Assembly (NCBI GenBank): GCA_943787405.1
Contig: CALSMH010000001.1
Coordinates: 124,001-188,000, forward strand
Direction: 5' to 3'
Source of the DNA: an uncultured Nitrosomonadaceae bacterium
GTDB taxonomy: Bacteria > Pseudomonadota > Gammaproteobacteria > Burkholderiales > Nitrosomonadaceae
Length of the DNA stretch: 64,000 nucleotides
The first letter of the stretch is position 1, and each line of letters begins with the position of its first letter. The notes below the pieces were generated by a model that was not told the DNA's origin, did not search any database, and saw only the letters and a program-made list of their open reading frames with translations. The translations under genes and the position numbers were made by a program. Below, one piece after another: positions 46,533 through 57,826 of this stretch.

Positions 46533-47648
46533 ATGGTCATCAGCTCCATCAAAGATATTATCCATGACATTAAAAATGGGAAAATGGTAATTCTTGTCGA
46601 TGAAGAAAATCGCGAGAATGAAGGGGATTTGTTATTAGCAGCAGATTTTGTTACACCGGAAACAATAAATTTTATGGCTACACACGGCCGTGGTCTTATT
46701 TGTCTAACGTTAACTGAAGCACATTGCCGGCAATTGAACCTTCCCCTAATGGTATCAGCTGCAACTAATCACTCCCCATTGGGAACAAATTTTACGCTTT
46801 CTATTGAAGCTGCAACTGGAGTTACTACTGGTATCTCTGCTGCTGATCGTGCTCACACTGTAAAGATGGCAGCAAGCCCGGATGCAGGGCCGGGGGACAT
46901 TATTCAACCTGGACATATATTTCCATTAATGGCCCAAAAAGGGGGAGTACTCTCGCGTGCCGGTCATACTGAAGCGGGATGTGATTTAGCTAATCTGGCC
47001 GGACTCACCCCTACATCAGTAATTTGTGAAATTTTGCAGGATGACGGGAGCATGGCGAGGCTGCCAGAGTTAATTAAATTTGCTACAAAGCATCAGCTTA
47101 AAATCGGAGCAATTGCTGATCTTATTCATCATCGTAGTCGCACGGAAAGCCTTATAGAGCGTGTGGCAGAAAAGCTTATCCAAACAGCGCATGGTGAGTT
47201 TCGTCTCATTGTTTATCTTGATAAGACTTTTAATGCGACTCATCTTGCGCTAATTAAAGGTGAGGTTACTCCTGATGGCGATACTCTAGTGCGGGTACAT
47301 GAGCCTCTGTCCGTTATTGATTTATTAGATATAAAAGACAGGTCTCATTCCTGGAACATTAATGATGCACTTCGTGTCATTTCTAATGACGGGTGCGGGG
47401 TAGTTGTTTTATTGCATAGTAGGGAAAACGCTGCAGAATTAATTGAGCATGTTACTTGGGAAAAAACAGACCCTCATCTTTCTACCAGATCTGATTTACG
47501 CAACTATGGAATTGGTGCGCAGATATTAAAAGATCTAAATGTAGAAAAAATGCGGTTGCTTGGGGTTCCACGTAAAATGCCAAGTATGACAGGCTTTGGT
47601 CTAGAGGTTACAGGATATCTAGAGCCGGAGAATACAGAGCGAAGCTAA
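46533..47648 (+). CDS. ribBA: 3,4-dihydroxy-2-butanone 4-phosphate synthase with a degenerate GTP cyclohydrolase II-like domain
   Basis: Residues 1-205 are a complete RibB (VDEENRENEGDLLLAADFVTPE; HTEAGCDLANLAGL), which makes the four-carbon unit for lumazine. Residues 206-371 resemble GTP cyclohydrolase II, but the zinc-binding cysteine cluster and catalytic segment found in real RibA are absent; the matching region reads VHEPLSVIDLLDIKD. This corresponds to the RibBX form seen in many proteobacteria, so a separate ribA must exist elsewhere. It lies 48 bases before ribH. Confidence 0.95.
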   Translation: MVISSIKDIIHDIKNGKMVILVDEENRENEGDLLLAADFVTPETINFMATHGRGLICLTLTEAHCRQLNLPLMVSAATNHSPLGTNFTLSIEAATGVTTGISAADRAHTVKMAASPDAGPGDIIQPGHIFPLMAQKGGVLSRAGHTEAGCDLANLAGLTPTSVICEILQDDGSMARLPELIKFATKHQLKIGAIADLIHHRSRTESLIERVAEKLIQTAHGEFRLIVYLDKTFNATHLALIKGEVTPDGDTLVRVHEPLSVIDLLDIKDRSHSWNINDALRVISNDGCGVVVLLHSRENAAELIEHVTWEKTDPHLSTRSDLRNYGIGAQILKDLNVEKMRLLGVPRKMPSMTGFGLEVTGYLEPENTERS

Positions 47649-47695
47649 GGGCCGCATTTCTTTCATTTTTCTAGTTAATAATTTCAGGAGAGTAT

Positions 47696-48172
47696 ATGGG
47701 GCGTTACGAGAAGATTCATGAGCTCGAATCAGGGTTAAATGGTGCGGAGTTAAATATAGGCATAGTCATGAGTCGCTATAATATTGATGTCAGCAAGGGT
47801 CTTCTTGATAGCTGTACTGCAGAGTTAGAAAAAAATGGAGTGCTAAATATTGTGATGATAACAGTTCCGGGTGCGCTGGAAATTCCTTTAGCTTTACAAA
47901 AAATGGCCTTAACCGATCAGTTTGATGCATTAGTAGCATTAGGCGCAGTGGTTCGTGGAGACACCTATCATTTTGAGGTTGTGTCGAAAGAATCTGCTGG
48001 CGGAATAACTGCTGTACAGCTTGATACAGGTATTCCAGTTGCTAACGGCATACTTACAACTAATACTAATGATCAGGCACTAGAGCGAATGAGTCAGAAA
48101 GGGGCTGAAGCTGCAAGAGTAGCAATAGAAATGGTTCATATACTCAGAAACCTCGACGAAGAAATTCAATGA
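47696..48172 (+). CDS. ribH: 6,7-dimethyl-8-ribityllumazine synthase
   Basis: Condenses the RibB product with the pyrimidine intermediate. The 158-residue protein has [18 protein letters not shown], the substrate loop [38 protein letters not shown] and [18 protein letters not shown]. The stop overlaps the nusB start by four bases, suggesting coupled translation. AGGAGAGT before the start is a good ribosome site. Confidence 0.97.
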   Translation: MGRYEKIHELESGLNGAELNIGIVMSRYNIDVSKGLLDSCTAELEKNGVLNIVMITVPGALEIPLALQKMALTDQFDALVALGAVVRGDTYHFEVVSKESAGGITAVQLDTGIPVANGILTTNTNDQALERMSQKGAEAARVAIEMVHILRNLDEEIQ

Positions 48173-48660
48173 CACAGAAGATGCCGGCAGCACAAACAGA
48201 AATTAGAGCGGGACAGAAAATTAAACGTAAAGGTCGTCGTCGTCGATCGCGCGAGCTAGCCTTACAAGGGCTATATCAATGGTTTGTAGCGGGTGGGACG
48301 ATTCAGGCTATCACAGAACAGCTACATGAGACGAAGGAGTTTCTTAAGACAGACCAGGAGTATTTTTCTGATTTGTTGCGGGGAGTGCTAACAAATCTAA
48401 CGGAACTGGAAAAGCATATTCAAGTATGTCTGGACCGCCCTTTTAAAGAGCTTAGTCCAATAGAGGCTTCCATTTTGTTACTAAGTGCCCACGAATTTAC
48501 TAGTTATCCAGGAATACCGTATAGGGCAATTATCAATGAGGCAGTAGAGTTAGCTAAGAGCTATGGCGGGGCGGACGGGCACAAATATGTAAATGGTGTA
48601 TTGGACAAGCTGGCTAAACAGCTACGTGTAGAGGAGCTGGCGCTACCGGCTAAATCATAG
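48169..48660 (+). CDS. nusB: Transcription antitermination factor NusB
   Basis: Binds boxA RNA with S10 during rRNA antitermination. The family opening [20 protein letters not shown] is preceded by a Lys/Arg-rich extension of about 25 residues. [57 protein letters not shown] is the NusB helical core. The position after ribH is the rule in proteobacteria. Length 163 residues. Confidence 0.96.
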   Translation: MTQKMPAAQTEIRAGQKIKRKGRRRRSRELALQGLYQWFVAGGTIQAITEQLHETKEFLKTDQEYFSDLLRGVLTNLTELEKHIQVCLDRPFKELSPIEASILLLSAHEFTSYPGIPYRAIINEAVELAKSYGGADGHKYVNGVLDKLAKQLRVEELALPAKS

Positions 48661-48795
48661 AAGATCTGAACTAAAATAGTTGTGAGTTATATGGGACAAG
48701 CAGAGGCCAGGGATTATAAGTAAAAGCCTGTATTTTGTGTGACTGACAATTCAGGCGTACTACAAAAAACGGTTAATTTTTTATAGAAAGCAAAA

Positions 48796-49767
48796 ATGGT
48801 TTCCGAAGCAGACATAATTCGTCTTTTTACTTGTTCTGACTCCACCGTAGCGTTGGGACCAGGAGACGATTCAGCATTATTTAGACCCGAGGCCGGAATG
48901 GAAGTGGCAGTTTCCACTGACATGTTGGTATCCGAGCAGCATTTTTTTGCTGATACTGATCCTTACAAATTAGGACATAAGGCCCTTGCTGTGAATCTAT
49001 CCGACATGGCCGCAATGGGTGCAAGCCCGCGTTGGGCGACTTTGGCGCTTGCGTTACCGGAATCATTGATAAAAATTGACACGAAATGGGTAGAGTCATT
49101 TGCCAAGGGACTTTTGGAGCTAGCGTGCTCACACCGGGTAGAGCTTATTGGTGGAGACGTTACACGCGGGCCCCTTACTATTTGCATTCAAATTATTGGG
49201 GAAGTGGAAAAGGGAAAAGCTTTGCGCCGAAATGGGGCAAGGGTGGGAGATGACATCTGGATATCAGGTAAATTAGGCGATGCCGCATTGGCACTTTTAC
49301 ATGAGCGTCATCAAATTAAGCTTGAGCCAGATGAACTTACTGAATGCCGGAACTCTTTGCTTCTTCCTGTTGCACGGGTTGGTCTGGGGCAGAGATTAGT
49401 CGGTATTGCTAATAGCGCAATTGATATTTCAGACGGCCTTTTAGCAGATTTAGGACATATCTTGGAGCATTCAAATGTTGCTGCTACTATTAATTTGAAA
49501 GAGATAAACTGCTCAGTAATATTAAAAAAATATTTTTCTCAACCACGGGTTATCAATTGCATGCTAGCGGGCGGAGATGATTATGAGCTTTGTTTTACTG
49601 TGCCAAAAGAGAGACGTAGTAAAATTGATAAAATTTCACAAGAGACAGGAATTCCTTTGACCCGCATCGGAAAAATTATTACGGGGGAAGGGTTGGTAGT
49701 GTTAGATTCAACAGAAGAACCAATAATTCTGGAGACAACAGGCCATGACCACTTTCACGCCACCTGA
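48796..49767 (+). CDS. thiL: Thiamine-monophosphate kinase ThiL
   Basis: Phosphorylates thiamine monophosphate to the active cofactor. The ATP/Mg-binding pattern is visible: LGPGDDSALFRPEAGMEVAVSTDMLVSEQHFF, KALAVNLSDMAAMGASPRWATLAL and VELIGGDVTRGPLTICIQIIG, then DISDGLLADLGHIL and GGDDYELCFTV. The 323 residues fit the family. It overlaps pgpA by 23 bases at its end. The order nusB-thiL-pgpA is normal. Confidence 0.96.
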   Translation: MVSEADIIRLFTCSDSTVALGPGDDSALFRPEAGMEVAVSTDMLVSEQHFFADTDPYKLGHKALAVNLSDMAAMGASPRWATLALALPESLIKIDTKWVESFAKGLLELACSHRVELIGGDVTRGPLTICIQIIGEVEKGKALRRNGARVGDDIWISGKLGDAALALLHERHQIKLEPDELTECRNSLLLPVARVGLGQRLVGIANSAIDISDGLLADLGHILEHSNVAATINLKEINCSVILKKYFSQPRVINCMLAGGDDYELCFTVPKERRSKIDKISQETGIPLTRIGKIITGEGLVVLDSTEEPIILETTGHDHFHAT

Positions 49768-50311
49768 GTTTCAGGAAGTAGTTGAGCAGGAAGCTGCCCC
49801 GTTATCGACGACGAAAGTCAGCCCTGTATATTTGACTCCTAGTATAAGATTTATATTTCAGCATCCTGCTTTTTTCTTGGCCTTTGGCGGTGGCTTTGGA
49901 TTAAGCCCGGCTGCCCCAGGAACAGTAGGGACTCTTGTTGCGTTCCCCTTATTTTGGCTATTAAATCAACATCTGGAACCGCTTGAGTTTTTGTTGCTCA
50001 TAGACGTGATGTTCATTGCTGGTATTTGGGTTTGCGCTCTGACAGGTAGGATTCTCGGCGTTCATGATCATGGTGGAATGGTATGGGATGAAATGGTTGC
50101 ATTTCTGCTCGTGTTATTTTTTACGCCAGATAATTTAATGTGGCAAGCATTTGCTTTCTTGTTATTTCGCTTTTTTGATATATATAAACCTCAGCCAATC
50201 CGATACTATGATAAGAAATTACGAGGCGGATTTGGTGTAATGTTTGATGATATGTTAGCAGCATTCTATACCTTGCTATGTTTGGCAGCATGGAAAGCAT
50301 TTGTATTGTAG
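49745..50311 (+). CDS. pgpA: Phosphatidylglycerophosphatase A
   Basis: Dephosphorylates phosphatidylglycerophosphate to phosphatidylglycerol in the inner membrane. The characteristic GFGLSPAAPGTVGTLVAFPLF lies at about 58-78, followed by VWDEMVAFLLVLFF and RFFDIYKPQPIRYYDKKLRGGFGVMFDDMLAAFY. The ATG at 49745 adds a divergent N-terminal extension of about 45 residues and overlaps thiL by 23 bases. Length 188 residues. Confidence 0.94.
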   Translation: MTTFTPPEFQEVVEQEAAPLSTTKVSPVYLTPSIRFIFQHPAFFLAFGGGFGLSPAAPGTVGTLVAFPLFWLLNQHLEPLEFLLLIDVMFIAGIWVCALTGRILGVHDHGGMVWDEMVAFLLVLFFTPDNLMWQAFAFLLFRFFDIYKPQPIRYYDKKLRGGFGVMFDDMLAAFYTLLCLAAWKAFVL

Positions 50312-50332
50312 TAGTACAGGTGGAGTATAAAT

Positions 50333-50863
50333 TTGGGTGGAATCATAAATGCTATAGATGACCAGACGCTTCATGATCTTGCGAGGCAAGTTGGTTTGGC
50401 CCTTACGCGGCAAGGGTTGATGCTTGCAAGTGCAGAATCTTGTACGGGTGGTTGGTTAGGACAAATAGTTACTTCTATCCCGGGGAGTTCAGCCTGGTAC
50501 GAGAGCGGTTTTATTACTTATACGGCTAACGCTAAGCAGAAAATGTTAGGTATAAGCACTAAAACACTAAAAGAATATGGTGAGGTATCGGAGCAGATAG
50601 CACGGGAAATGGCGCATGGTGTGGTTGCCAGGAGTGGCGCACAAATTTCAGTTTCTATTACTGGAATTGCTGGCCCTGGAGGTGGGACAACGAAGAAGCC
50701 AGTGGGCATGGTATGTTTTGCTTGGGAAATAAAGGATAACCATATGCGAAGTGAAACTAGGCATTTTAGCGGAGACCGTGAGGCAATTAGACAGCAGTCA
50801 GTTGCTGTAGCTATGCAAGGTCTGATAGCTCTTTTGCGCGATACAGATTACTCAGTAGCCTGA
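50333..50863 (+). CDS. pncC: Nicotinamide-nucleotide amidase (CinA C-terminal type, PncC)
   Basis: Deamidates nicotinamide mononucleotide in NAD recycling. The CinA C-terminal domain is visible with LASAESCTGGWLGQIVTSIPGSSAWYESGFITY and SVSITGIAGPGGGTTKKPVGMVCFAW. The start is a TTG at 50333 preceded by GGAG at eight bases. It is a stand-alone domain of 176 residues, without the N-terminal molybdopterin-like part of full CinA. It precedes recA as in many bacteria. Confidence 0.94.
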   Translation: MGGIINAIDDQTLHDLARQVGLALTRQGLMLASAESCTGGWLGQIVTSIPGSSAWYESGFITYTANAKQKMLGISTKTLKEYGEVSEQIAREMAHGVVARSGAQISVSITGIAGPGGGTTKKPVGMVCFAWEIKDNHMRSETRHFSGDREAIRQQSVAVAMQGLIALLRDTDYSVA

Positions 50864-50916
50864 CTGCGTTGATTTACATGTGAGATAATTCAATGAAATT
50901 ATAAAAGGATTTAGTT

Positions 50917-51936
50917 ATGGATGATAATAAAAGCAAGGCGTTGGCAGCTGCACTTTCCCAAATAGATAAACAGTTTGGTAAGGGCTCGATCATGCGCCTT
51001 GGTGATAGTGATGCCATTAAGGATATTGAAGTGGTTTCCACTGGTTCTTTGGGGCTCGATATTGCGTTAGGTGTAGGGGGGGTACCGCGCGGTAGAGTAA
51101 TAGAAATTTACGGACCAGAGTCATCAGGTAAGACTACGCTCACCTTGCAAGTAATAGCAGAAATGCAAAAAATGGGTGGTACCGCAGCATTTATTGATGC
51201 GGAGCATGCGTTAGATCCGCTGTATGCACAAAAAATTGGTGTCAACGTTCAGGAGTTACTCATCTCGCAACCTGACAATGGAGAGCAGGCGCTGGAGATC
51301 GTTGATATGCTTGTGCGATCTGGTTCGGTAGATGTGGTGGTAGTTGATTCGGTTGCAGCATTAACACCACGCGCAGAAATTGAGGGCGAAATGGGAGACC
51401 ATCAGATGGGTCTGCAGGCGAGACTGATGTCGCAGGCATTGCGAAAGCTTACTGCTAACATCAAACGTAGTAATACAATGCTAATTTTTATTAACCAGAT
51501 TCGTATGAAAATTGGAGTTATGTTTGGTAATCCAGAAACAACTACCGGTGGGAATGCTCTGAAATTTTACTCATCGGTTCGGCTTGATATCCGGCGTATT
51601 GGCGCCATCAAGAAAGGCGATGAAATCTTGGGCAATGAGACTAGGGTCAAGGTAGTTAAAAATAAGGTGGCACCACCATTTAAGAAGGCAGAATTCGATA
51701 TTCTTTATGGGGAGGGTATTTCGCGCGAGGGTGAGATTGTCGAGCTCGGCGTATTACACAACTTGGTTGAGAAAGCAGGTTCTTGGTATTCTTACAACGG
51801 TGAAAAAATTGGTCAGGGTAAAGATAACTCGCGTGAGTATCTTAAGGAGAACCCTGACATTGCAAATGAAATTGAATTAAAGATTCGTGCCATCGTAGGG
51901 GTAGCCTCCCAAACTGAAATAGTGCCTGCAGATTAA
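50917..51936 (+). CDS. recA: Recombinase RecA
   Basis: Strand-exchange ATPase and SOS co-protease. Walker [14 protein letters not shown] is at about residues 65-77, the DNA-binding loop L2 region [28 protein letters not shown] is complete and the C-terminus has the acidic end. Length 339 residues, close to E. coli 353. No LexA-box-like site (CTGT-N8-ACAG) was noticed in the 53 bases upstream. recX follows five bases after the stop. Confidence 0.99.
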   Translation: MDDNKSKALAAALSQIDKQFGKGSIMRLGDSDAIKDIEVVSTGSLGLDIALGVGGVPRGRVIEIYGPESSGKTTLTLQVIAEMQKMGGTAAFIDAEHALDPLYAQKIGVNVQELLISQPDNGEQALEIVDMLVRSGSVDVVVVDSVAALTPRAEIEGEMGDHQMGLQARLMSQALRKLTANIKRSNTMLIFINQIRMKIGVMFGNPETTTGGNALKFYSSVRLDIRRIGAIKKGDEILGNETRVKVVKNKVAPPFKKAEFDILYGEGISREGEIVELGVLHNLVEKAGSWYSYNGEKIGQGKDNSREYLKENPDIANEIELKIRAIVGVASQTEIVPAD

Positions 51937-51941
51937 GAAAC

Positions 51942-52382
51942 ATGTCATCCGGACCGAGTTTAAGAGGCCGTGCCCTTGGCTATCTGGCACGACGTGAGCA
52001 CTCTAGGTTGGAGCTGGAAAAGAAACTTACACCTTATACCTCGACTGCTGAAGATCTATCTTCTATGCTGGATTCATTAGAACGCTGTGGTTTTCTGTCG
52101 GCAGAGCGAATGGTTGAGCAGATTGTACACGTCCGAAGAAACAGGTTTGGAAGCCGTCGTATCGTATATGAATTACAGCAAAAAGGTATTGACGAAGAAT
52201 TAATTTCAGCAGTGTTACCGCGCCTTAAAGAAACTGAACTTAAAGCTGCTAGAACGGTATGGAAGAAAAAATTTGGTACAGTACCAGCTAGCGCAACAGA
52301 ACGAGTAAAACAAATACGGTTTTTAATGGGGAGAGGGTTTGGTACAGAGATCATCACGCAGGTGCTGGATTTCCGGGATTAA
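51942..52382 (+). CDS. recX: Regulatory protein RecX
   Basis: Modulator of RecA filament formation. The 146-residue protein shows the RecX three-helix repeats: RALGYLARREHSRLELEKKLTPY, then VEQIVHVRRNRFGSRRIVYELQQKGI and KKKFGTVPASATERVKQIRFLMGRGFGTEIITQVL. Immediately downstream of recA, five bases after its stop, and 24 bases before alaS. The family is poorly conserved; context and motif agree. Confidence 0.93.
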   Translation: MSSGPSLRGRALGYLARREHSRLELEKKLTPYTSTAEDLSSMLDSLERCGFLSAERMVEQIVHVRRNRFGSRRIVYELQQKGIDEELISAVLPRLKETELKAARTVWKKKFGTVPASATERVKQIRFLMGRGFGTEIITQVLDFRD

Positions 52383-52406
52383 ATTCTTTGTATCAAGAAA
52401 GTTGAT

Positions 52407-55295
52407 ATGAAAAGTAACGAAATAAGACAAAAATTTTTAGAGTTCTTTGAGGCGCGTGAACATACAATCGTGCCGTCAGGCCCCCTTGTTCCTAGCGATG
52501 ACCCGACTTTATTATTCACTAATGCAGGCATGGTTCAGTTCAAGGATGTATTCCTTGGACAGGACAAGCGCCCTTATATGCGTGCTGCAAGCGCGCAGCG
52601 TTGTATTCGCGCCGGCGGAAAACATAATGATCTTGAGAATGTAGGATATACCGCTCGTCATCATACATTTTTCGAAATGCTGGGTAATTTTAGTTTCGGG
52701 GATTATTTTAAACGGGAAGCTATTCATTATGCATGGGAATTTCTTACCGAAATATTAAAAATCCCACAAGAAAAACTATGGGTGACGGTCTATGCTGAGG
52801 ATGATGAGGCCGCTGAAATCTGGCTTAAGGAAATAGGCGTCGATTCCTCACAATTGGTGCGAATTTCTTCCATGGATAATTTCTGGCAGATGGGAGACAC
52901 TGGTCCCTGTGGTCCCTGTTCTGAAATTTTCTATGACCGTGGTCCGAATTTATCAGGTGGTCCACCTGGTTCACCGGACGAGGATGGGGATCGCTATACA
53001 GAAATCTGGAACCTGGTATTTATGCAATACAATCGGGATAGTGGTGGCACACTTCATTCGTTACCTAGCCCCTCAGTAGATACGGGGATGGGGTTAGAGC
53101 GTATTTCTGCTGTAATGCAACATGTGCATTCTAATTATGAGACTGATTTATTTCAGAGCCTTATTCGTAAGGCGGCAGACATAACTAATACCGCTGATCT
53201 TAACGAAAATTCACTTAAAGTAATTGCTGACCATATTCGGGCGTGTTCTTTTCTCATTACTGACGGAGTAATTCCCGACAATGAGGGGCGTGGGTATGTG
53301 CTTCGTCGTATCATTCGTCGCGCTATCCGTCATGGCTATCAGCTGGGGCAGAAGAAGGAGTTTTTTAATTTGCTGGTAGAAGAGCTTGTAAACGTTATGG
53401 GAAAACACTATCCGGAGTTAGACAAAGCAAAAATGCGGGTAGTGTCAGTTCTGAAGCAGGAAGAAGAGCGTTTCGGAGAAACGTTAGGGAGAGGAATGCA
53501 GTGGTTTGAGAAACTGGTTAGATTAGAAAATCGTGGCATAGGTTACATACGGGAAAAATATGAAATTAAATCTTCAGATATTACAACAGGCGTCGCTCCT
53601 TTTGATGGGATATTAGATCTAGCGGAAGGTGGTTTTGTTGCAGCACAAACAATAATATTATCTGAGAAAAATAGCGTAATTAAATTTAAAAAGGATTTTG
53701 TAAGCGCTATAAAGAATTTTTCACAGAAAAAGAAAATAGCAGTTTCTGGTCATGCAATAATAATTGGTAATGAAGAAAAAAAACCGGAAGAAACGGATAT
53801 AGCAGTCTTTCATTTTCTTAATGAAAGCTCAGTGCCTTTTGCGGGCAGAGACGTATTTACTTTGTATGATACTTTTGGTTTTCCTAAAGATTTAACACGG
53901 GATCTGTGTCGTGAGAGAGGGCTCATTATTAATGAAAAAGAATTTGAAAAGGAAATGGGGGTGCAGCGTGATCGTGCACGTAAGGCCAGCAAATTTACTA
54001 TGGAGTCCAGCATAGAGTACAACGGAGGCAAGACCCATTTTCATGGTTACGATAGCCTGCAGTATGAGGCTAATGTGGCGGCAATCTACAAGGCGGGCGA
54101 TCCGGTCGAGTTTATCAAGGCCGAGGATGAGGCGGTAATTGTGCTGAATCATACGCCGTTTTACGCTGAAGCAGGAGGGCAGATAGGAGACCGAGGGGTG
54201 TTGTTGTTTGATGGCGGGGAGTTCATTGTCGCAGAAACACAAAAGATTCAGGCAGAGGTATTTGGACACAGGGGTCAGTTGCAAAGCGGAAAGCTATCGG
54301 TAAACAATACGATTTTAGCAAAAGTTGATCCAGTTGCGCGGGCTCGTACGGAACGTAATCACTCTGTGACTCACCTTATGCATAAAGCTTTACGGGAGGT
54401 GCTTGGCTCCCATGTTGAGCAAAAGGGGTCGCTGGTAGATGCTGATAAAACACGGTTTGATTTCGCACATAATTTGCCGATAACCGATGGAGAGATTTAT
54501 CAAATAGAAGCGATAGTTAATGCTGAGATTTTTACCAATACTAAGACTGATGCAAGTGTAATGAAATTGGATGAGGCGCAAAAAACTGGTGCGGTTATGC
54601 TTTTTGGAGAAAAATATGGCGAAGAAGTTCGTGTGCTGAAAATCGGTTCTTCACAGGAGTTGTGTGGAGGAACGCATGTTAATCGCACAGGGGATATTGG
54701 TCTATTTAAAATTAGAATGCAAAGTGGAGTAGCTGCCGGCGTTCGGAGAATTGAGGCTGTCACAGGAGACACGGCGCTGGCTTATGTAAAACAGAATGAA
54801 ATATATTTAACGGAAATTGCCAAAGAGTTAAAAACTCAACCGGAAGACGCAACACAAAAATTATTTCAGCTTAATGACAGTATCCGACGCCTTGAAAAAG
54901 ATTTGTCACAATTGAAGTCAAAGCTTGCCGGCTCGCAAGGGGATGACCTTATTAAGCAGGTGATAGATGTTAAAGGGATTAAGGTATTGGCTTCCAATTT
55001 AGAGGATGTAGATACAAAAACAATGCGTGAAATTTTAGATCGACTCAGGGGAGAACTAAAAACATGTATTGTGGTATTTGGAACAGAGAGCGCCGGCAAG
55101 GTAAAATTAATTGCGGGGGTTACAGAAGATCTTACGACAAAAATAAAGGCAGGAGAGCTTGTAAATTTTGTAGCAATGCAAGTAGGAGGCAAAGGTGGCG
55201 GGCGGGCTGATATAGCACAAGCAGGCGGGACACAACCTGAAAACTTGAAAAAGGCACTGAACAGTGTTTTAGACTGGGTTGAGCAAAAATTATAG
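52407..55295 (+). CDS. alaS: Alanyl-tRNA synthetase with a large internal insertion
   Basis: Charges tRNA-Ala. The catalytic core is standard ([46 protein letters not shown]) as are the editing-domain metal sites ([15 protein letters not shown]) and the C-terminal [16 protein letters not shown]. The protein has 962 residues against about 865-875 usually. The extra length sits at about residues 376-478, between [19 protein letters not shown] and [12 protein letters not shown], where E. coli has only about a dozen linker residues. The insert is Lys/Ile/Glu-rich, has no Cys, and keeps the frame. No intein motifs seen. Confidence 0.97.
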   Translation: MKSNEIRQKFLEFFEAREHTIVPSGPLVPSDDPTLLFTNAGMVQFKDVFLGQDKRPYMRAASAQRCIRAGGKHNDLENVGYTARHHTFFEMLGNFSFGDYFKREAIHYAWEFLTEILKIPQEKLWVTVYAEDDEAAEIWLKEIGVDSSQLVRISSMDNFWQMGDTGPCGPCSEIFYDRGPNLSGGPPGSPDEDGDRYTEIWNLVFMQYNRDSGGTLHSLPSPSVDTGMGLERISAVMQHVHSNYETDLFQSLIRKAADITNTADLNENSLKVIADHIRACSFLITDGVIPDNEGRGYVLRRIIRRAIRHGYQLGQKKEFFNLLVEELVNVMGKHYPELDKAKMRVVSVLKQEEERFGETLGRGMQWFEKLVRLENRGIGYIREKYEIKSSDITTGVAPFDGILDLAEGGFVAAQTIILSEKNSVIKFKKDFVSAIKNFSQKKKIAVSGHAIIIGNEEKKPEETDIAVFHFLNESSVPFAGRDVFTLYDTFGFPKDLTRDLCRERGLIINEKEFEKEMGVQRDRARKASKFTMESSIEYNGGKTHFHGYDSLQYEANVAAIYKAGDPVEFIKAEDEAVIVLNHTPFYAEAGGQIGDRGVLLFDGGEFIVAETQKIQAEVFGHRGQLQSGKLSVNNTILAKVDPVARARTERNHSVTHLMHKALREVLGSHVEQKGSLVDADKTRFDFAHNLPITDGEIYQIEAIVNAEIFTNTKTDASVMKLDEAQKTGAVMLFGEKYGEEVRVLKIGSSQELCGGTHVNRTGDIGLFKIRMQSGVAAGVRRIEAVTGDTALAYVKQNEIYLTEIAKELKTQPEDATQKLFQLNDSIRRLEKDLSQLKSKLAGSQGDDLIKQVIDVKGIKVLASNLEDVDTKTMREILDRLRGELKTCIVVFGTESAGKVKLIAGVTEDLTTKIKAGELVNFVAMQVGGKGGGRADIAQAGGTQPENLKKALNSVLDWVEQKL
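53532..53840 (+). other. In-frame insertion inside alaS (about 90 residues)
   Basis: Encodes residues 376-478, between the catalytic/tRNA-recognition helical region and the LYDTFGFP motif. It begins [12 protein letters not shown] and ends NESSVPF. By eye the codons are more A/T rich than the flanks. It is not similar to any domain I recognise. Confidence 0.8.
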
Positions 55296-55314
55296 AAATT
55301 CTTATTTTAAATAA

Positions 55315-56286
<972 letters not shown>

Positions 56287-56308
56287 CTAAATAAGGCCAG
56301 AGTTTCAT

Positions 56309-56872
56309 ATGAAACCACGCGACAAGATTTCTGTGGACGGCAGTGATGAGGCTTCATTATTCCGAGATGCCGTTCGGGACGTAGAGCCAATGCCGGCAGC
56401 TGATAAGGCAATTCATTCTCGTAAGCTTCCACGACCAAATATACAACAACGAAATATATCAACACCGGACAGTTCGTTGACTAACTATAGTCCGGTATCA
56501 GAAATGGAACCAGGCGGCGAACATTCTTTTCTACGCTCTGGAGTATCCCGAAAGACTTTAAAGCAACTTCGGAGAGGCTATTGGAATATCGATGATCAGC
56601 TAGACCTACACGGATTTACCCGAGACGAAGCGTTACGGGAGCTGGACAAATTCCTTAATACTTGTAGCATGAGAGGATTTCGTTGCGTGCGGATAATACA
56701 TGGGAAAGGGCTGAACTCAAAAAACCAAGTGCCGGTATTAAAAACGCTGGTTTGGAATCAGCTTAAACTATACGGTTATGTTCTGGCTTTTTGTCAGGCG
56801 GGCCCGGCTGATGGTGGTAGTGGCGCTGCAGTAGTGTTGTTCAAAGTATCCGCAACAAAGAGAGTAAGGTAA
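56309..56872 (+). CDS. Smr-domain protein
   Basis: A 187-residue protein whose C-terminal half is an Smr (MutS2-type) domain: LDLHGFTRDEALRELDKFL, VRIIHGKGLNSKNQVPVLKTLVWNQL and FCQAGPADGGSGAAVVLFK. The N-terminal 80 residues are charged and look disordered. Related stand-alone proteins (SmrA/SmrB, DUF2027-like) have endonuclease activity; SmrB acts on stalled ribosomes in E. coli. Which type this is cannot be decided here. A hairpin terminator follows. Confidence 0.9.
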   Translation: MKPRDKISVDGSDEASLFRDAVRDVEPMPAADKAIHSRKLPRPNIQQRNISTPDSSLTNYSPVSEMEPGGEHSFLRSGVSRKTLKQLRRGYWNIDDQLDLHGFTRDEALRELDKFLNTCSMRGFRCVRIIHGKGLNSKNQVPVLKTLVWNQLKLYGYVLAFCQAGPADGGSGAAVVLFKVSATKRVR

Positions 56873-56877
56873 GCTTT

Positions 56878-56915
56878 ATTACAAGATCATAATCTACAAA
56901 TTTTGTAATTTTTTT
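56878..56915 (+). terminator. Rho-independent terminator after the Smr gene
   Basis: ATTACAA (56878-56884) pairs with TTGTAAT (56903-56909) and seven T residues follow (56909-56915). It overlaps the 3' end of the convergent peroxiredoxin gene, which is read from the other strand. Confidence 0.6.
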
Positions 56916-57427
56916 AAATCCTCTATCACTTCCATCGAATTACGCGAAGTGTCGGCAGATAAATAAATTTTTGCGATTCTTCCATCTGGATCAATTAGAA
57001 ATGTGTTTCGTTTTGCAAATTTTACGATTACAAGATCTAACAGGGAATTGTATTGAGCGGCGGTCTTAGCATTGTTATCAGCGAGAAGCGGAAATGGAAG
57101 ATTATATTTTTTGGCAAATTTAGCGTGACTGGTAGCATTATCTACACTTATACCAACCACGTTAGCACCTAAAGCCTCAAGTTTGTGGAGATCATCGCGA
57201 AACGTACATGCCTGTTCTGTACAGCCCGGGGTATCATCCTTAGGATAAAAATAAAGGACTAGCCATTTCCCACGGAAGTTATTTAATGTGTAGACTTTAC
57301 CATTTTGGTCCCGTAGTTTAAAGCTTGGTGCAGGTTGCCCAACTTCAGGGGTGTCAGCTTGTGCGGCCTGGTTTGAGAAAAACATAATTACTCCTGTTAA
57401 TGTTGCAGCAATTGCGAGCCATCTCAT
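56894..57427 (-). CDS. Exported peroxiredoxin (Bcp/PrxQ type)
   Basis: Thiol peroxidase of the PrxQ/Bcp group. The catalytic motif FYPKDDTPGCTEQACTFRD holds the peroxidatic Cys and, five residues on, the resolving Cys, as in the alpha-2 type. The ATG at 57427 follows AGAGGA and gives a signal peptide (MRWLAIAATLTGVIMFFSNQAAQA), so the enzyme is probably periplasmic, unlike cytoplasmic Bcp. Length is 177 residues. Export would suit defence against peroxide formed near the ammonia-oxidising membrane (inference). Confidence 0.93.
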   Translation of the reverse strand: MRWLAIAATLTGVIMFFSNQAAQADTPEVGQPAPSFKLRDQNGKVYTLNNFRGKWLVLYFYPKDDTPGCTEQACTFRDDLHKLEALGANVVGISVDNATSHAKFAKKYNLPFPLLADNNAKTAAQYNSLLDLVIVKFAKRNTFLIDPDGRIAKIYLSADTSRNSMEVIEDLKKLQNL

Positions 57428-57564
57428 GGCATATCCTCTTGGTATATTTGGGTAAACTATGCTTTGTACTTTAAGATATAACAATAACCCCTGACAAGCT
57501 ATTAATCTCGTGGGTCACGTACTCAATTTTTTCTTCTAAGAGATTTTAACGTAAAATGCAGGAA

Positions 57565-57640
57565 GCCTTGGTAGCTCAGTGGATAGAGCGACCCCCTCCT
57601 AAGGGGTAGGTCGTAAGTTCGATTCTTACCCAGGGCACCA
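57565..57640 (+). tRNA. tRNA-Arg (anticodon CCT)
   Basis: Acceptor GCCTTGG/CCAGGGC (one T-G wobble), D stem GCTC/GAGC, anticodon stem ACCCC/GGGGT around loop CTCCTAA with anticodon CCT (reads AGG), T stem GTAAG/CTTAC with loop TTCGATT, encoded CCA. All stems pair. TAAAAT at 57552 could be its -10 element, but no good -35 is seen. Confidence 0.97.
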
Positions 57641-57826
57641 AAAAATAAGCGTAATTAGTCGAGGCATCCTTCAACAGCTATAAGTGATTGGGCAGCAGTT
57701 GAATCGTACATAACCCACATTTTTTTTTGTTACCAGAATTTATAAATTACCCATATTATAAATGGAGATACGCTATAACTTTATAAGTTATTTACTAAAC
57801 AAGCAATAATTAGATTTATCTAAAAC

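Noticed and set aside
53532-53840. Intein in alaS
   Set aside because: The insert has no N-terminal Cys/Ser block or C-terminal His-Asn, and is shorter than the usual minimal inteins.
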